A stretch of DNA of 40,590 nucleotides from Planktothricoides sp. SR001 (GTDB taxonomy: Bacteria; Cyanobacteriota; Cyanobacteriia; Cyanobacteriales; Laspinemataceae): NCBI RefSeq assembly GCF_001276715.1, contig NZ_LIUQ01000016.1, forward strand, positions 11,156 through 51,745, read 5' to 3'. Below the pieces are notes generated by a model, which made no database searches, was not told the DNA's origin, and saw only the letters and a program-made list of their open reading frames with translations. This document shows positions 25,300-35,225 of the stretch, one piece after another. Position numbers and translations under genes: made by a program. Every line of letters begins with the position of its first letter. Position 1 is the first letter of the stretch.

Positions 25300-26874
25300 T
25301 TGTTTGGTCGCCAACGGATTTCTTTTCTATCATTATTTATGGTTGTGGGTATCGGAGCGGTAATGGCTCTATCTTCGATGGAGTCTACTGTGGCTCAGAC
25401 CAATTTATTGAGCAGTTCTCTGGGCAATGATTTGGGTAAAACTCCCCAGGATCGCCCAATCCCAGAATCAGAAGAAACTTTGCACTTAGTTCAAGTTAAC
25501 GAGGCTCAACCAACTAGAGAGGATAACTTTTTGGATCCCAATCCTAACCCGTTACAGTTTCCCACGTTGCCAGCAGAAGTAGAAATTACGGAAACTTATC
25601 CGATTACTTTAGCAGAGGCGATCGCCCAAAGCCTGCGGAATAATCGCCAACTGGAAGAAACTCGTTTAACCTTAGAACGTGCCGAAGCCGAATTGCGAGA
25701 AGCCAGAGCCGCACTCTATCCTAATTTATCGGTGCGATCGAATTTAGTCAGAACTAATCAGAATGGCACCAGAGAGGTCAACAATGATGAATTTAATCAA
25801 GATGTCAACACCACCTCTTTAGATGGCACCGTCGAATTAAATTACAATCTGTTTTCCTCTGGTCGTCGCTCCGCACAAATCAAAGCCGCAGAATCTCAAA
25901 TCCGCTTAAATCAGCTAGAAGTGGAACGGATCATGTCTGAGCTTAGATTAAATGTCACCGAAGCTTACTACGACCTTCAACAAGCTGATGAAGAGGTTCG
26001 CATTGCCAAGTCCTCCGTAGACAGTTCCCAAAAAAGTTTGGCAGATGCCCAAGCCTTAGAACGGGCTGGAGTTGGCACTCGCTTTGATGTCATCCGAGCC
26101 GAAGTTCAACTGGCAAATTCCCAGCAAGAATTAAACCAGGCAATTTCTCAGCAACAAATTACTCGGCGACAACTAGCACAGCTTCTCAGCTTACCCCAAT
26201 CCTTAAATATTGTTGCCGGAGATCCAGTCAAACCTGTAGAAGATTGGTCTTTATCTCTGGAAGAAAGTATTGTATTAGCCTATAAAAATAGAGCCGAACT
26301 AGAACAGCAATTAGTCCAAAGAGATATTTCTGAATTCCAACGGCGTGCCGCCCTAGCAAATTTAGGCCCGCAAGTGGATTTATTTGGCAATTATCAATAC
26401 AGTTGGGTGAATCAAGGTGGCGATGTTTTGTTGTCTACTTCTGGAGATTCTACCACCAGACAAGGGGCATTGGCTTTTGGGGCGAGGATGCAATGGAACC
26501 TCTATGATGGGGGGGCTTCCAGTGCCAGAGCCCGGCAACAGAAAAAAAATATGGAAATTGCCGAAACTCGGTTTGCTAACCAGCGTAACCAAGTCCGCTT
26601 TGAAGTAGAACAAGCGTTTTTTAATTTGCAATCTAATCGCAGCAATATTGAAACCGCTCAAATCGCTTTAGAGCAAGCGAAGGAAAGTTTACGATTAGCC
26701 CGATTGCGATTTCAAGCCGGGGTGGGAACTCAAACTGACGTGCTCGATGCGGATACAGAATTAACCCGTGCTGAAGCAAATTTAGTCCGGGCAATTCTCG
26801 GTTACAATCGTTCCCAGGCGGCGATGCAACGAGCGATTACTAATTTTGAGCCGGAGACGACTTTTAGTTTGTAA
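25300..26874 (+). CDS. TolC-family outer-membrane efflux protein
   Basis: A 524-aa TolC-like protein. The N-terminal signal region is followed by LAEAIAQSLRNNRQLEETRL at about residue 104, then two repeats of the long alpha-helical hairpin and beta-barrel strands (NVTEAYYDLQQADEEVRIA, TRFDVIRAEVQLANSQQEL, FFNLQSNRSNIETAQIALEQ, and TQTDVLDADTELTRAEANL). TolC trimers form the exit duct of tripartite pumps and type I secretion. The start is TTG at 25300, with AAGGAGATGAGG just upstream. The gene follows the binding-protein gene by 84 bases and ends at a strong hairpin. A nearby RTX protein (29651) would need such a duct. Confidence 0.9.
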   Translation: MFGRQRISFLSLFMVVGIGAVMALSSMESTVAQTNLLSSSLGNDLGKTPQDRPIPESEETLHLVQVNEAQPTREDNFLDPNPNPLQFPTLPAEVEITETYPITLAEAIAQSLRNNRQLEETRLTLERAEAELREARAALYPNLSVRSNLVRTNQNGTREVNNDEFNQDVNTTSLDGTVELNYNLFSSGRRSAQIKAAESQIRLNQLEVERIMSELRLNVTEAYYDLQQADEEVRIAKSSVDSSQKSLADAQALERAGVGTRFDVIRAEVQLANSQQELNQAISQQQITRRQLAQLLSLPQSLNIVAGDPVKPVEDWSLSLEESIVLAYKNRAELEQQLVQRDISEFQRRAALANLGPQVDLFGNYQYSWVNQGGDVLLSTSGDSTTRQGALAFGARMQWNLYDGGASSARARQQKKNMEIAETRFANQRNQVRFEVEQAFFNLQSNRSNIETAQIALEQAKESLRLARLRFQAGVGTQTDVLDADTELTRAEANLVRAILGYNRSQAAMQRAITNFEPETTFSL

Positions 26875-26894
26875 CTTTTATTTCCCAAACCAGA

Positions 26895-26954
26895 AACCGG
26901 GTTTCTGCGAAAATTTTTGGCCAACAACCACAAAATTAATTCAGAAACCCGGTT
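26895..26954. terminator. Hairpin terminator after TolC gene
   Basis: A 13-bp stem AACCGGGTTTCTG / CAGAAACCCGGTT with a 34-base loop, followed by a T-run. The left arm itself is near-palindromic. It uses the same core as the hairpin at 1293-1325. It also lies ten bases beyond the stop of the convergent SH3 gene, so it may serve both. Confidence 0.8.
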
Positions 26955-26963
26955 TTTTGTTCT

Positions 26964-27782
26964 TTATCTTAATTCAACGGTAAAAGAATATTCATACCCT
27001 CGGAAATTAGATTCTAGATCGATCGCATAATCCCCACTGGTGGATATTTGACTACTCCAGCTAATCGGACCGGGAGCACCTCCTTGGTTGCTCAGTTCTC
27101 GTTGCCGATTCACATCACTGGCGGCAAAAATAAAGGGAAATGGCCCAGAATTTGCCGTCACAGTGATGGTCTGACCTTGTTGGGCGCTAATGGTGTATTC
27201 ATGGCTGCCAGTACCGATGAAGCGATCGCGAATCGTCACCGAATTACTATTACTGGGTATCGTAATCCTCTGAGTCTTTTGGTTACAGCCGCTTTCCGTC
27301 ACATTTTTGGACACCCAACCTTCCAGGGGTTCATTCCCCAGGGTACGCACTTTAAACCAGTTGTTTTGCTCCCCCTCTACGGACAATTGAGTGCGATTTT
27401 GCACCTGACCGATAATGTTACCGTCCCTCACCTCCGGGGTAGAACGGACATTCGTGGGCGGATTGGGATCCGAGACGATCGCCATCGTAATTTTACAAGT
27501 ATCCTTGACCGCATTTGAGGCGGTGGTCGGTCTATTCATCGGCGGATTCGTCGGCACCGTCGCTGGTGCCACCTGCACGGGCGGACTTGACTCAGGAGTG
27601 GTTTCTACCGCAGTCGGTTCATTAGTCTCCGTGGCTCCATTAGTTTCCGTTACCTGATTGGCGGTCGGTGGGGGTGTCGTCGGGGCGCAGGCTAAACAGA
27701 GCATCCCGGTTAAGCAAATCATTCCGGCCTTTTGCAGCCAAGTAGATGGAAATGTAGTGGTTTGATTGTGATAATTTTTCAT
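26964..27782 (-). CDS. Secreted SH3-domain protein with PPC-like C-terminus
   Basis: A 272-aa exported protein. A hydrophobic signal (AGMICLTGMLCLACAP) with a Cys that could be lipid-modified is followed by a Thr/Pro/Asn-rich linker, an SH3b-like domain at about residues 100-165 (DPNPPTNVRSTPEV, then WFKVRTLGNEPLEGWVSKNV), and a beta-rich pre-peptidase C-terminal-like region with GSHEYTISAQQGQTITVTAN. ATG at 27782 is chosen; TTG at 27794 is possible. SH3b domains bind peptidoglycan or proteins. It is a paralog of the next gene, and the pair is presumably a tandem duplication. Confidence 0.82.
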   Translation of the reverse strand: MKNYHNQTTTFPSTWLQKAGMICLTGMLCLACAPTTPPPTANQVTETNGATETNEPTAVETTPESSPPVQVAPATVPTNPPMNRPTTASNAVKDTCKITMAIVSDPNPPTNVRSTPEVRDGNIIGQVQNRTQLSVEGEQNNWFKVRTLGNEPLEGWVSKNVTESGCNQKTQRITIPSNSNSVTIRDRFIGTGSHEYTISAQQGQTITVTANSGPFPFIFAASDVNRQRELSNQGGAPGPISWSSQISTSGDYAIDLESNFRGYEYSFTVELR

Positions 27783-27950
27783 AACAGTATCCAAACTCTC
27801 TTTAAAGCTTTGACGCTTGATAATTTTATTCGTTGCTGAAGTATCTCAGTCTTATAGTATTTCCCTAAAAAACTATTTTTAGGGGGAAAACGCTAAATTT
27901 TTGTCTGATAATTTAGGGCTTTTTTTGAAAGAGAATATATGGCAATAATA

Positions 27951-28811
27951 TCACCTAATTTCAACCATAAAATCATATTTAAATCCTTTAAAATTAGAAT
28001 TCATATCCAAGTAGTAATCTCCACTAAAAGGCAGTTTTCCAGACCATAAGCTTCGATTGCTATCGGTGTAAGGATCGCCCGCTAAAACTTGTCCTTTGGG
28101 AGTAATAATAGTGGGAAATACACTATCGGCATTTAACTTCTCAACCACCATTGTTTGCCCAGCGGCAGCCCTGAGAATGTACTGATGACTCCCCCCACCA
28201 ATAATTTCTCCTTTGACGATCGCAGAAATTCCATTTTTGGGAAACTGAATCCTTTTACTTACGTCGGAGCAACTGCTTTTTGTCCGGTTTTTAGACACCC
28301 ATCCTTGCACAGGTTGATCTATCTTAAACCAGCCATTTTCTTCACCAACTACAGAAATAAAAGTACCATTTTTTAACGTAGTAACTTGATTATTATCCGT
28401 CACGCGAGGACTAGACCGAACATTCAATGGCGGATTCGGGTCAGCAACTACTGCCTGGGTAATTTTACAGCCCTGGGTGGGTGGGTTGACGACAGTCGGA
28501 GGGATGGTTTCGGCGGCTGCGGTTGGTGTAGGTCTCGCCGTAGGTGTGGGTGCTGATGTGGGTGCTGATGTGGGTGCTGATGTGGGTGCTGATGTGGGTG
28601 CTGATGTGGGTGTGGTCAAAGTACCTGAAGTCTCTGGATTGCTCTGTGAGGGGGTTTTACTGGTTGAAGACTCAGAGATTTGGGCTTGGGAAGAAGGGAA
28701 ATTGTCTTCCGGCTGCGATCGCGGCGATTGCAGTGCCACCATTACCCCGCCAACGGTTCCGGCGATCGCCGTAGCCGCAAACATTAAAAATACAGTGTTG
28801 TGATGACTCAT
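27951..28811 (-). CDS. SH3-domain protein with TSAP repeat linker (paralog)
   Basis: A 286-aa protein with the same layout as its neighbour: N-terminal membrane anchor or signal, long linker, SH3b-like domain (DPNPPLNVRSSPRVTDNN, WFKIDQPVQGWVSKNRTKSS) and a PPC-like tail (GSHQYILRAAAGQTMVVEKL, then YYLDMNSNFKGF). The linker holds five TSAP repeats encoded by a 12-bp tandem repeat (about 28549-28612), so it probably varies in length between strains. ATG at 28811. A plus-strand frame through the repeat is a shadow. About 170 bases separate it from the downstream paralog. Confidence 0.82.
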   Translation of the reverse strand: MSHHNTVFLMFAATAIAGTVGGVMVALQSPRSQPEDNFPSSQAQISESSTSKTPSQSNPETSGTLTTPTSAPTSAPTSAPTSAPTSAPTPTARPTPTAAAETIPPTVVNPPTQGCKITQAVVADPNPPLNVRSSPRVTDNNQVTTLKNGTFISVVGEENGWFKIDQPVQGWVSKNRTKSSCSDVSKRIQFPKNGISAIVKGEIIGGGSHQYILRAAAGQTMVVEKLNADSVFPTIITPKGQVLAGDPYTDSNRSLWSGKLPFSGDYYLDMNSNFKGFKYDFMVEIR

Positions 28812-29650
28812 AGATTGCCCAACCTCAATAGATTGACTTCCTAAACCAGGCGATCGCTCTGACCAACCAGTCTTAATCCCGATCTTAATCCCGATCTTAA
28901 TCCCGATCTTAATCCCGATCTTAATCCCGATCTTAATCCCGATCCTTATCTCGATCCTAACTCATGGATGCTTATACAATGTTGCTTTATCAGTCCGACC
29001 ACTCCGGAAAAACCCTGAGAAAGTTTGGAAGGGCGATCGCTTTCGCCACAATTTTGGGTAAGCTCTGAGAAAATAATGAAGTTTAAATCCGGGATTGAAA
29101 AAATTTTAGCTGCTAGTCTTTCTACCTTGTGCTAACCAAACAGCGAGCCGCTGTACAGGTCATCGGGCTGCCGATCGCCAGCCTGCGATCAAGTCGTCCT
29201 AGGATTTTTGCCAAGGTTTCCGCTATTGTGTTAGACAAAAACTACGGAATCCTCCGGAAAGCTGATGACCAGAGGTGTCCGTGGTTTATTTTTTGATTGT
29301 CGTCTCGTGGAGATGTCAAATATGTCGTCAGGTGCATTTCCATATAGGGTTCAATGGCGCTCAGTGTTCTCCCTCGTGTTGGAACCTCCAAGTGATAGAT
29401 TGGTGCGATCGCCTAGATCAATCAACTTCTCTGGGTAAAAATAACCAACCAGTCAACGGATATTAGCGGCGAGAAAGCTTTCTCGCTCCTACACCATCAA
29501 TTTCCTAAGCAATGCTGATGGACAAGTAGACAAAAATCTAGAGGAATCTAGCCCGGGCTATTTTCTCAGAGGCGATCGCGCCCCCACAAGCCAATTTGGA
29601 TATCATTGGCTTCAAGCTTAACCAGTTTTATCAGTTTATAGGTTCAAATC
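28812..29650. other. Intergenic region before RTX gene, with 12-bp repeats
   Basis: Upstream of both the SH3 gene (-) and the RTX gene (+). It contains six exact tandem copies of CTTAATCCCGAT (28872-28943) and, further on, ordinary AT/GC mixed sequence with several HIP1 sites. A plus-strand frame at 29275-29466 is not credible. No RNA gene was recognised. Confidence 0.6.
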
Positions 29651-32600
29651 ATGGAAGAGAACATAGCAATCAGCCAAGATGAACGTAAGGATTTTTCCGT
29701 CGGAGTTTCTTATAGCGCTGGCCTAGGAAAAGATACCGTAATTGGTACATTGTCCGATGATAATCTGCAAGGCAACGAAAACAACGACGAACTATACGGT
29801 AACAAAGGCAATGATGTCCTCAATGGCAATCAAGATGATGACATAGTTTACGGCGGTGAGGGAGATGACGCCATCAATGGTGGTGCCGGAAACGACACAC
29901 TCTACGGCGATGGGAAAAATAACGACACAGACACAGACCCTTTAACCAGTGGGTTCGGTAACGATGTCATCTCCGGGGATCTTGGGGATGACTGGATCTA
30001 TGGCAACCAAGGAGATGACCAACTCGATGGGGGTGATGGAGAAGATCGCCTCTGGGGTGGGCAAGGCAACGATTTGCTCTCCGGTGGCAATGGCAACGAT
30101 GACCTCAACGGCGACCTGGGAGACGACATCATCGTCGGTGGCAATGGCAACGATACCGGCAATGGTGGCGATGGCAACGACCAAGTATTTGGTGAAGAAG
30201 GCGATGACTTTCTCATCGGTGGCAAAGGCAGCGATCTGATCGATGGGGGTGCTGGCAATGACCAGATCCTAGGGGATGACCCCAGCTTGTCCTTTGGCTT
30301 TGGCAACAATAACGACATCATCCTAGCCGGTGATGGCGATGATATTGTCCTCGCAGGTTTTGGCGACGACCAAGTATTTGGCAACGCAGGCAATGACATC
30401 ATTGATGCCCAGGACGGCAATGATCTCATCTATGGTGGCCAAGGCAACGATACCGCCAGTGGTGGCGGTGGCAATGACCGGATGTTTGGGGACAAAGGCA
30501 ATGATGTGCTGATCGCCGGATCTGGAGATGACGAAGTTTCTGGCGGAGAAGGAAATGATCAGATCAGCGGCAACGAAGGCAATGACATCATCAATGGTAA
30601 CGATGGAGACGATACGGTCTATGGGGGGCAAGGCACCGATATTTTGCGGGGGGGTGCTGGCAGGGATTTAGTCTTTGGCGATAAAGGCAACGACACCTTA
30701 ATTCTTGACCCAGGAGATACCGTCACTGGCGGGGAAGGGGATGATGTTTTCCGCCTGATTCGGGGTAACGGTGCGTTTAACCCCGCTGAAGCAGCGAACA
30801 TCAGTGATTTTCGGGCTTACGGCACAGATTTGCTTCAGCTAGATGGAGCCATGAAGTTTGAAGACCTGAATATTTTTGATGGCATTGGCGAAAATGCTGG
30901 GAAGGCGATCGTTCAAGATAAACTCACCGGCCAAACCCTAGCCGTATTAAATGGCATTACTGCTGCTGACTTAACTCGCGACAAGTTCCTCCCAGTGTCC
31001 CAACCCCAAGCCCCCGCCTCCCAGGAGAATCAAGAATTGCAACCCAGCATTCCGGCCACCAGCGGACCTGGCGCAGTCACGCCGCCGCAGCCAGTTCAAC
31101 AAGAACCAGCAGTGATCTCGTTTAGCTTGGGGGAATTCATCCTCAACGAGAACGGTGAACAGATAGGAGCCCCGATTACCGTGAAACGTACCGGCGGCTT
31201 GACTCAAGAAGTAAGCGTTGATGTGGCTCTCACCACCGGAACCGCCACACGAAAAAGCACGGTAGCGGAAGGCGAACAGTTTGATTTCGACGACACCGAT
31301 TTCCCCTTGAAGGTTACCTTCGCAGCCGATGAAAGCGAACAAAAGGTGGTAATTCCCCTGGAGGACGATGACCTCGATGAACCCGCAGAAACCATTGAGT
31401 TAGCATTGACCAATCTTCAGGGAGAAAATGCTGAACTTGGCGACCAAACCACTGCCACGGTAAAAATTCAAGATAATGACGATCCGGGTAACTTAGAGTT
31501 TGCGGCTGCGGAATATATCGTAGAAGAAAATAAGGGATCGATTGATGTTCAGGTGAGACGCAACGGTGGCACCAAGGGGAATGTCTCGGTTAATTTGATT
31601 TTGGATGCGGCGGCTACCCCCACGCCTGGGACGCAATTGGCTACCCCTGGGACTGATTACACCAATATCTTTGGTAGTAGCGGCTTGCGTGTGGAGTTTG
31701 CCAATGGCGAAAGTGTGAAAACCATCAGCATTCCCATTTTGGACGATACTCCCCCCACCCCAGATGGGACGAAAGAGATTAAGTTAGCCTTGGCTAATCC
31801 CAATCCCTCCACGGCGCAATTTGATTCCATCAAAAATACGACAGTCAAGATATTAGATGATGATATTCCGACGCTGACCATTAGTAAAATCGACGATCTG
31901 GCCGATGAAGCCGACCCCAGTAATACAGCTACTTTTGAAATTAGCAGTAGCTTAGGTGCTCAACAACCGCCTCAACTGGTCAATCTTCAAATTGGTGGCA
32001 CCGCTAAACTTGGGGCTGACGATCCCGCTAAACCACCTCAGCCCCCAAGTGATTATATTATTTCCGGAATCACAGACCCGACAAAAACTGCCGTCACCAT
32101 TAGCGGAGGTACGACCCAGTTTACGGTTTCCGTACCCAAGGATCTCAATGATACCGAGACAGAAGGGCCGGAAACTATCATCATTGACCTGCTACCCGGT
32201 ACGAATCCCACAGCCTACAATATCGGCGCCGATAAAAGTACCACCCTCAACCTGTTGGATGATGATAAACCTACGGTTTCCCTGGAAGCCTCTGGGCGAA
32301 TTGCGGAAAATAATTTGGCTCAAGCCGTTGATTTGACATTTACCCTCAAGGGGGCAATCAAAGCACCAATTACAGTCAATTACACCGTTGGCGGATCCGC
32401 TGAGAATGGATCTGACTATACAATCAGTGCCACTAGCGTGACGTTTAATCCCTCGGATTTTAATTCAGCGACTAACACAGCAACCAAAAAAGTCAAGGTG
32501 TCTCCGTTGGACGATCTCACCCGTGAACCCAATGAAGTGATCGATGTCGTCTTACAAGAGCCACCAGGGGGCGAATATGCCCTAGATCCTGAGAAAAATC

Positions 32601-33025
32601 AGACGACGGTGACGGTTTTAGATAATGAAACATCGGTATTAATTTTTACTCCCAGTGACCCCCTTGCCCTGGAAGCAGGAAATGCCTCGGAAATTGGGGG
32701 AGAATTTAAGATTAGCCGTTTTGGCGGTAGCGCTAACGAGGTGGTCGTGAATTACCAGATTGATAACACGGTAAAGGATTCCGCAACTCCTGGTATTGAC
32801 TATGACACCAGCAAGCTGCCTAATTTTAATGCCGCCTCACTGACCGGAAGCATTACCATTCCTGTGGGTCAAGAAGCAGTCACAATCCCAATTACACCTC
32901 TGAATGATCGGGTCGGCGGTGAGACGTTGACTGAATTTATTACCTTTAAGTTGCTTAAGGGCAACGGGTATGAAGATCCCCTCGGGGCTGAAGCCACGAT
33001 TCAATTGATTAATAATGGTGGCTAA
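29651..33025 (+). CDS. RTX (hemolysin-type) and Calx-beta repeat protein
   Basis: A 1124-aa acidic protein without a Sec signal. Residues about 25-380 are calcium-binding RTX nonapeptide repeats (GGAGNDTLYGDG, GNQGDDQLDGGDGEDRLWGG and many more), closed by a domain with LQLDGAMKFEDLNIFDGIG. Residues about 490-1120 hold around five Calx-beta domains, each ending in a variant of VKIQDNDDP or TVLDNET. RTX proteins are exported by type I systems (ABC, adaptor, TolC-like duct) and fold on binding Ca2+; the usual C-terminal export signal is not evident here. Probably an adhesin or surface structure. Numerous minus-strand frames are repeat shadows. Confidence 0.9.
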   Translation: MEENIAISQDERKDFSVGVSYSAGLGKDTVIGTLSDDNLQGNENNDELYGNKGNDVLNGNQDDDIVYGGEGDDAINGGAGNDTLYGDGKNNDTDTDPLTSGFGNDVISGDLGDDWIYGNQGDDQLDGGDGEDRLWGGQGNDLLSGGNGNDDLNGDLGDDIIVGGNGNDTGNGGDGNDQVFGEEGDDFLIGGKGSDLIDGGAGNDQILGDDPSLSFGFGNNNDIILAGDGDDIVLAGFGDDQVFGNAGNDIIDAQDGNDLIYGGQGNDTASGGGGNDRMFGDKGNDVLIAGSGDDEVSGGEGNDQISGNEGNDIINGNDGDDTVYGGQGTDILRGGAGRDLVFGDKGNDTLILDPGDTVTGGEGDDVFRLIRGNGAFNPAEAANISDFRAYGTDLLQLDGAMKFEDLNIFDGIGENAGKAIVQDKLTGQTLAVLNGITAADLTRDKFLPVSQPQAPASQENQELQPSIPATSGPGAVTPPQPVQQEPAVISFSLGEFILNENGEQIGAPITVKRTGGLTQEVSVDVALTTGTATRKSTVAEGEQFDFDDTDFPLKVTFAADESEQKVVIPLEDDDLDEPAETIELALTNLQGENAELGDQTTATVKIQDNDDPGNLEFAAAEYIVEENKGSIDVQVRRNGGTKGNVSVNLILDAAATPTPGTQLATPGTDYTNIFGSSGLRVEFANGESVKTISIPILDDTPPTPDGTKEIKLALANPNPSTAQFDSIKNTTVKILDDDIPTLTISKIDDLADEADPSNTATFEISSSLGAQQPPQLVNLQIGGTAKLGADDPAKPPQPPSDYIISGITDPTKTAVTISGGTTQFTVSVPKDLNDTETEGPETIIIDLLPGTNPTAYNIGADKSTTLNLLDDDKPTVSLEASGRIAENNLAQAVDLTFTLKGAIKAPITVNYTVGGSAENGSDYTISATSVTFNPSDFNSATNTATKKVKVSPLDDLTREPNEVIDVVLQEPPGGEYALDPEKNQTTVTVLDNETSVLIFTPSDPLALEAGNASEIGGEFKISRFGGSANEVVVNYQIDNTVKDSATPGIDYDTSKLPNFNAASLTGSITIPVGQEAVTIPITPLNDRVGGETLTEFITFKLLKGNGYEDPLGAEATIQLINNGG

Positions 33026-33040
33026 TTTTTGCTTCTGGTG

Positions 33041-33108
33041 GTTATTGGTTATTGGTTATTTGTTATCTGGCATTTAATTCCCAGAACGAATAACCAATAA
33101 CCAATAAC
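33041..33108. terminator. Long hairpin after RTX gene
   Basis: A perfect 20-bp stem made of GTTATTGGTTATTGGTTATT and its complement, with a 28-base loop that holds a further TCTGG/CCAGA pair. It lies 15 bases after the RTX stop. There is no U-tract, so it may stabilise the mRNA 3' end rather than terminate. The TTGGTTATT unit recurs at 10640 and around 38050. Confidence 0.7.
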
Positions 33109-33206
33109 GTTTCTGGTGATGAATCGCGCTTCACTTTTCGTTACGATGGAAAATAACTAAACTAGAAAACTAAATCTGGAAATTTAGCCCAGTTAGCCAA
33201 AAGCCA

Positions 33207-33770
33207 ATGAGTTCTCAAATTCTGGTAGAAAAGAAAAAGTTAGATCAGCCCCCGTTAGAGATTCACTATCTGGGCGATCGCGTCTTGCGTCAAAATGCCA
33301 AGCGCATTGCCCGGGTTGATAGCGAAATTCGCGAGTTGGTGCGGGAAATGCTGCAATCCATGTATAGTGCTGATGGCATTGGGTTAGCAGCGCCCCAAGT
33401 GGCCATTCAAAAACAATTGATTGTGGTGGACTGCGAACCGGATAACCCCGCTACTCCCCCGGTGGTGTTGATTAATCCGACGATTAAGAAATATAGTCGG
33501 GAATTGTCGGTTTTCCAAGAAGGTTGCCTAAGCATTCCTGGCGTGTATTTGGAAGTGAAGCGCCCAGAGGCGATCGAGGTGGCTTATAAAGATGAGCATG
33601 GCCGACCAAAAACTTTAACCGCGAATGGTTTATTGTCTCGTTGTATTCAACATGAAATGGATCATCTCACGGGGGTTCTGTTTGTTGACCGGGTAGAAAA
33701 TTCTCTCGCTTTAACCGAAGAACTGACAAAACATGGTTTTTCGCCGAAAGCTGTTCATAAATTGACTTAA
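33207..33770 (+). CDS. def: Peptide deformylase
   Basis: A 187-aa cytosolic metalloenzyme that removes the N-formyl group from nascent proteins. The three motifs are intact: GIGLAAPQV, EGCLSIPG (metal Cys) and QHEMDHLTGVLF (HExxH). It is bacterial type-like in length. The ATG at 33207 has no strong Shine-Dalgarno, but no better start exists. It ends at its own intrinsic terminator, so it is monocistronic. Confidence 0.96.
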   Translation: MSSQILVEKKKLDQPPLEIHYLGDRVLRQNAKRIARVDSEIRELVREMLQSMYSADGIGLAAPQVAIQKQLIVVDCEPDNPATPPVVLINPTIKKYSRELSVFQEGCLSIPGVYLEVKRPEAIEVAYKDEHGRPKTLTANGLLSRCIQHEMDHLTGVLFVDRVENSLALTEELTKHGFSPKAVHKLT

Positions 33771-33796
33771 GTCTAACGAAAATCTTTCTTGTTTAC

Positions 33797-33825
33797 GGTT
33801 GACAGTGAACTGTCAACCATTTTTT
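33797..33825 (+). terminator. Intrinsic terminator of def
   Basis: A 9-bp stem GGTTGACAG / CTGTCAACC with a TGAA tetraloop (33797-33818), then ATTTTTTAG. Textbook rho-independent terminator, 27 bases after the def stop. Confidence 0.9.
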
Positions 33826-33866
33826 AGCTTACCTAATTCTTACCTAATTCTTACCTAAATATTGTC

Positions 33867-34064
33867 ATGCCAATCGATCCAAAAAGTTATCTCTATCTCG
33901 GTGGTGCTTGTATCGCCGGAATTGCAGCGGTCGGTTCAGTGTTTGAATTATCTTCTGGAACTCCGCAGCTTGGTACGGCGATCACAAGTGTGATTCTTAC
34001 TCTAAGTGTGCCATTGGGTGGTTTTTTATTTGTTGCCGCTATTCGTAATGCTCAAGGTAATTAA
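33867..34064 (+). CDS. Small hypothetical two-segment membrane protein
   Basis: A 65-aa hydrophobic peptide with two predicted membrane segments (YLYLGGACIAGIAAVGSVFE and SVILTLSVPLGGFLFVAAIR) joined by a polar turn. I do not recognise a specific family. Codon use and the tight intrinsic terminator behind it support expression. Shine-Dalgarno is weak, and three TTACCTAA repeats precede the start. The stop lies 124 bases from the group II intron. Confidence 0.7.
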   Translation: MPIDPKSYLYLGGACIAGIAAVGSVFELSSGTPQLGTAITSVILTLSVPLGGFLFVAAIRNAQGN

Positions 34065-34093
34065 TCTCAGCTAAGATTAATTAGATTAATTAT

Positions 34094-34121
34094 AAAAAAG
34101 GGAATAATTTTTCCCTTTTTT
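34094..34121 (+). terminator. Terminator of the 65-aa membrane protein gene
   Basis: AAAAAAGGGAA-type arm pairing with TTTTTCCCTTTTTT, a symmetrical stem with a U-rich 3' side and short loop, 30 bases after the stop. Confidence 0.8.
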
Positions 34122-34187
34122 CCTTTGGTGATTATTTATGTACAGCGTTTTTATGATTAGGGCACCACAAATATAGTTATTTCAATT

Positions 34188-35004
<817 letters not shown>

Positions 35005-35023
35005 AAGATTAATACAATTATCT

Positions 35024-35094
35024 AGGGGCGCAAGCCGCCGCGCCCCTACGATATCTGTTGATTTGCTTCTTTGGGCGCGGCGGTTTGCGCCCCT
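35024..35094. repeat. 71-bp palindromic element
   Basis: Terminal inverted repeats of 22 bp, AGGGGCGCAAGCCGCCGCGC-CC and its complement with one mismatch, around a 27-base centre. It begins 19 bases after the intron. A MITE-like or palindromic repeat of the GCGCCCCT family. Confidence 0.75.
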
Positions 35095-35146
35095 GATGCT
35101 TTGTCTCAAGTACAATTGAAATAAATATATAGCGGTTATGATCCCG

Positions 35147-35211
35147 ATGAAGTACAGAGGTCTTCTGGATTCCCGCGCGGGAATGACAGGGTTTTTTTAT
35201 ACTTCATAACT
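35147..35211. repeat. Nested palindrome with ATTCCCGCGCGGGAAT core
   Basis: Outer arms ATGAAGTA / TACTTCAT flank a perfect 16-bp palindrome ATTCCCGCGCGGGAAT and a T-run. Probably another short dispersed repeat; no gene is in the segment. Confidence 0.6.
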
Positions 35212-35225
35212 CTGCCAAGTGCTAT

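Noticed and set aside
28477-28803. Plus-strand ORFs rich in ADVG or MWVL repeats
   Set aside because: Antisense shadows of the 12-bp TSAP repeat in the SH3 gene.
29942-31413. Many antisense ORFs across the RTX gene
   Set aside because: Repeat composition keeps several frames open; they have no independent support.
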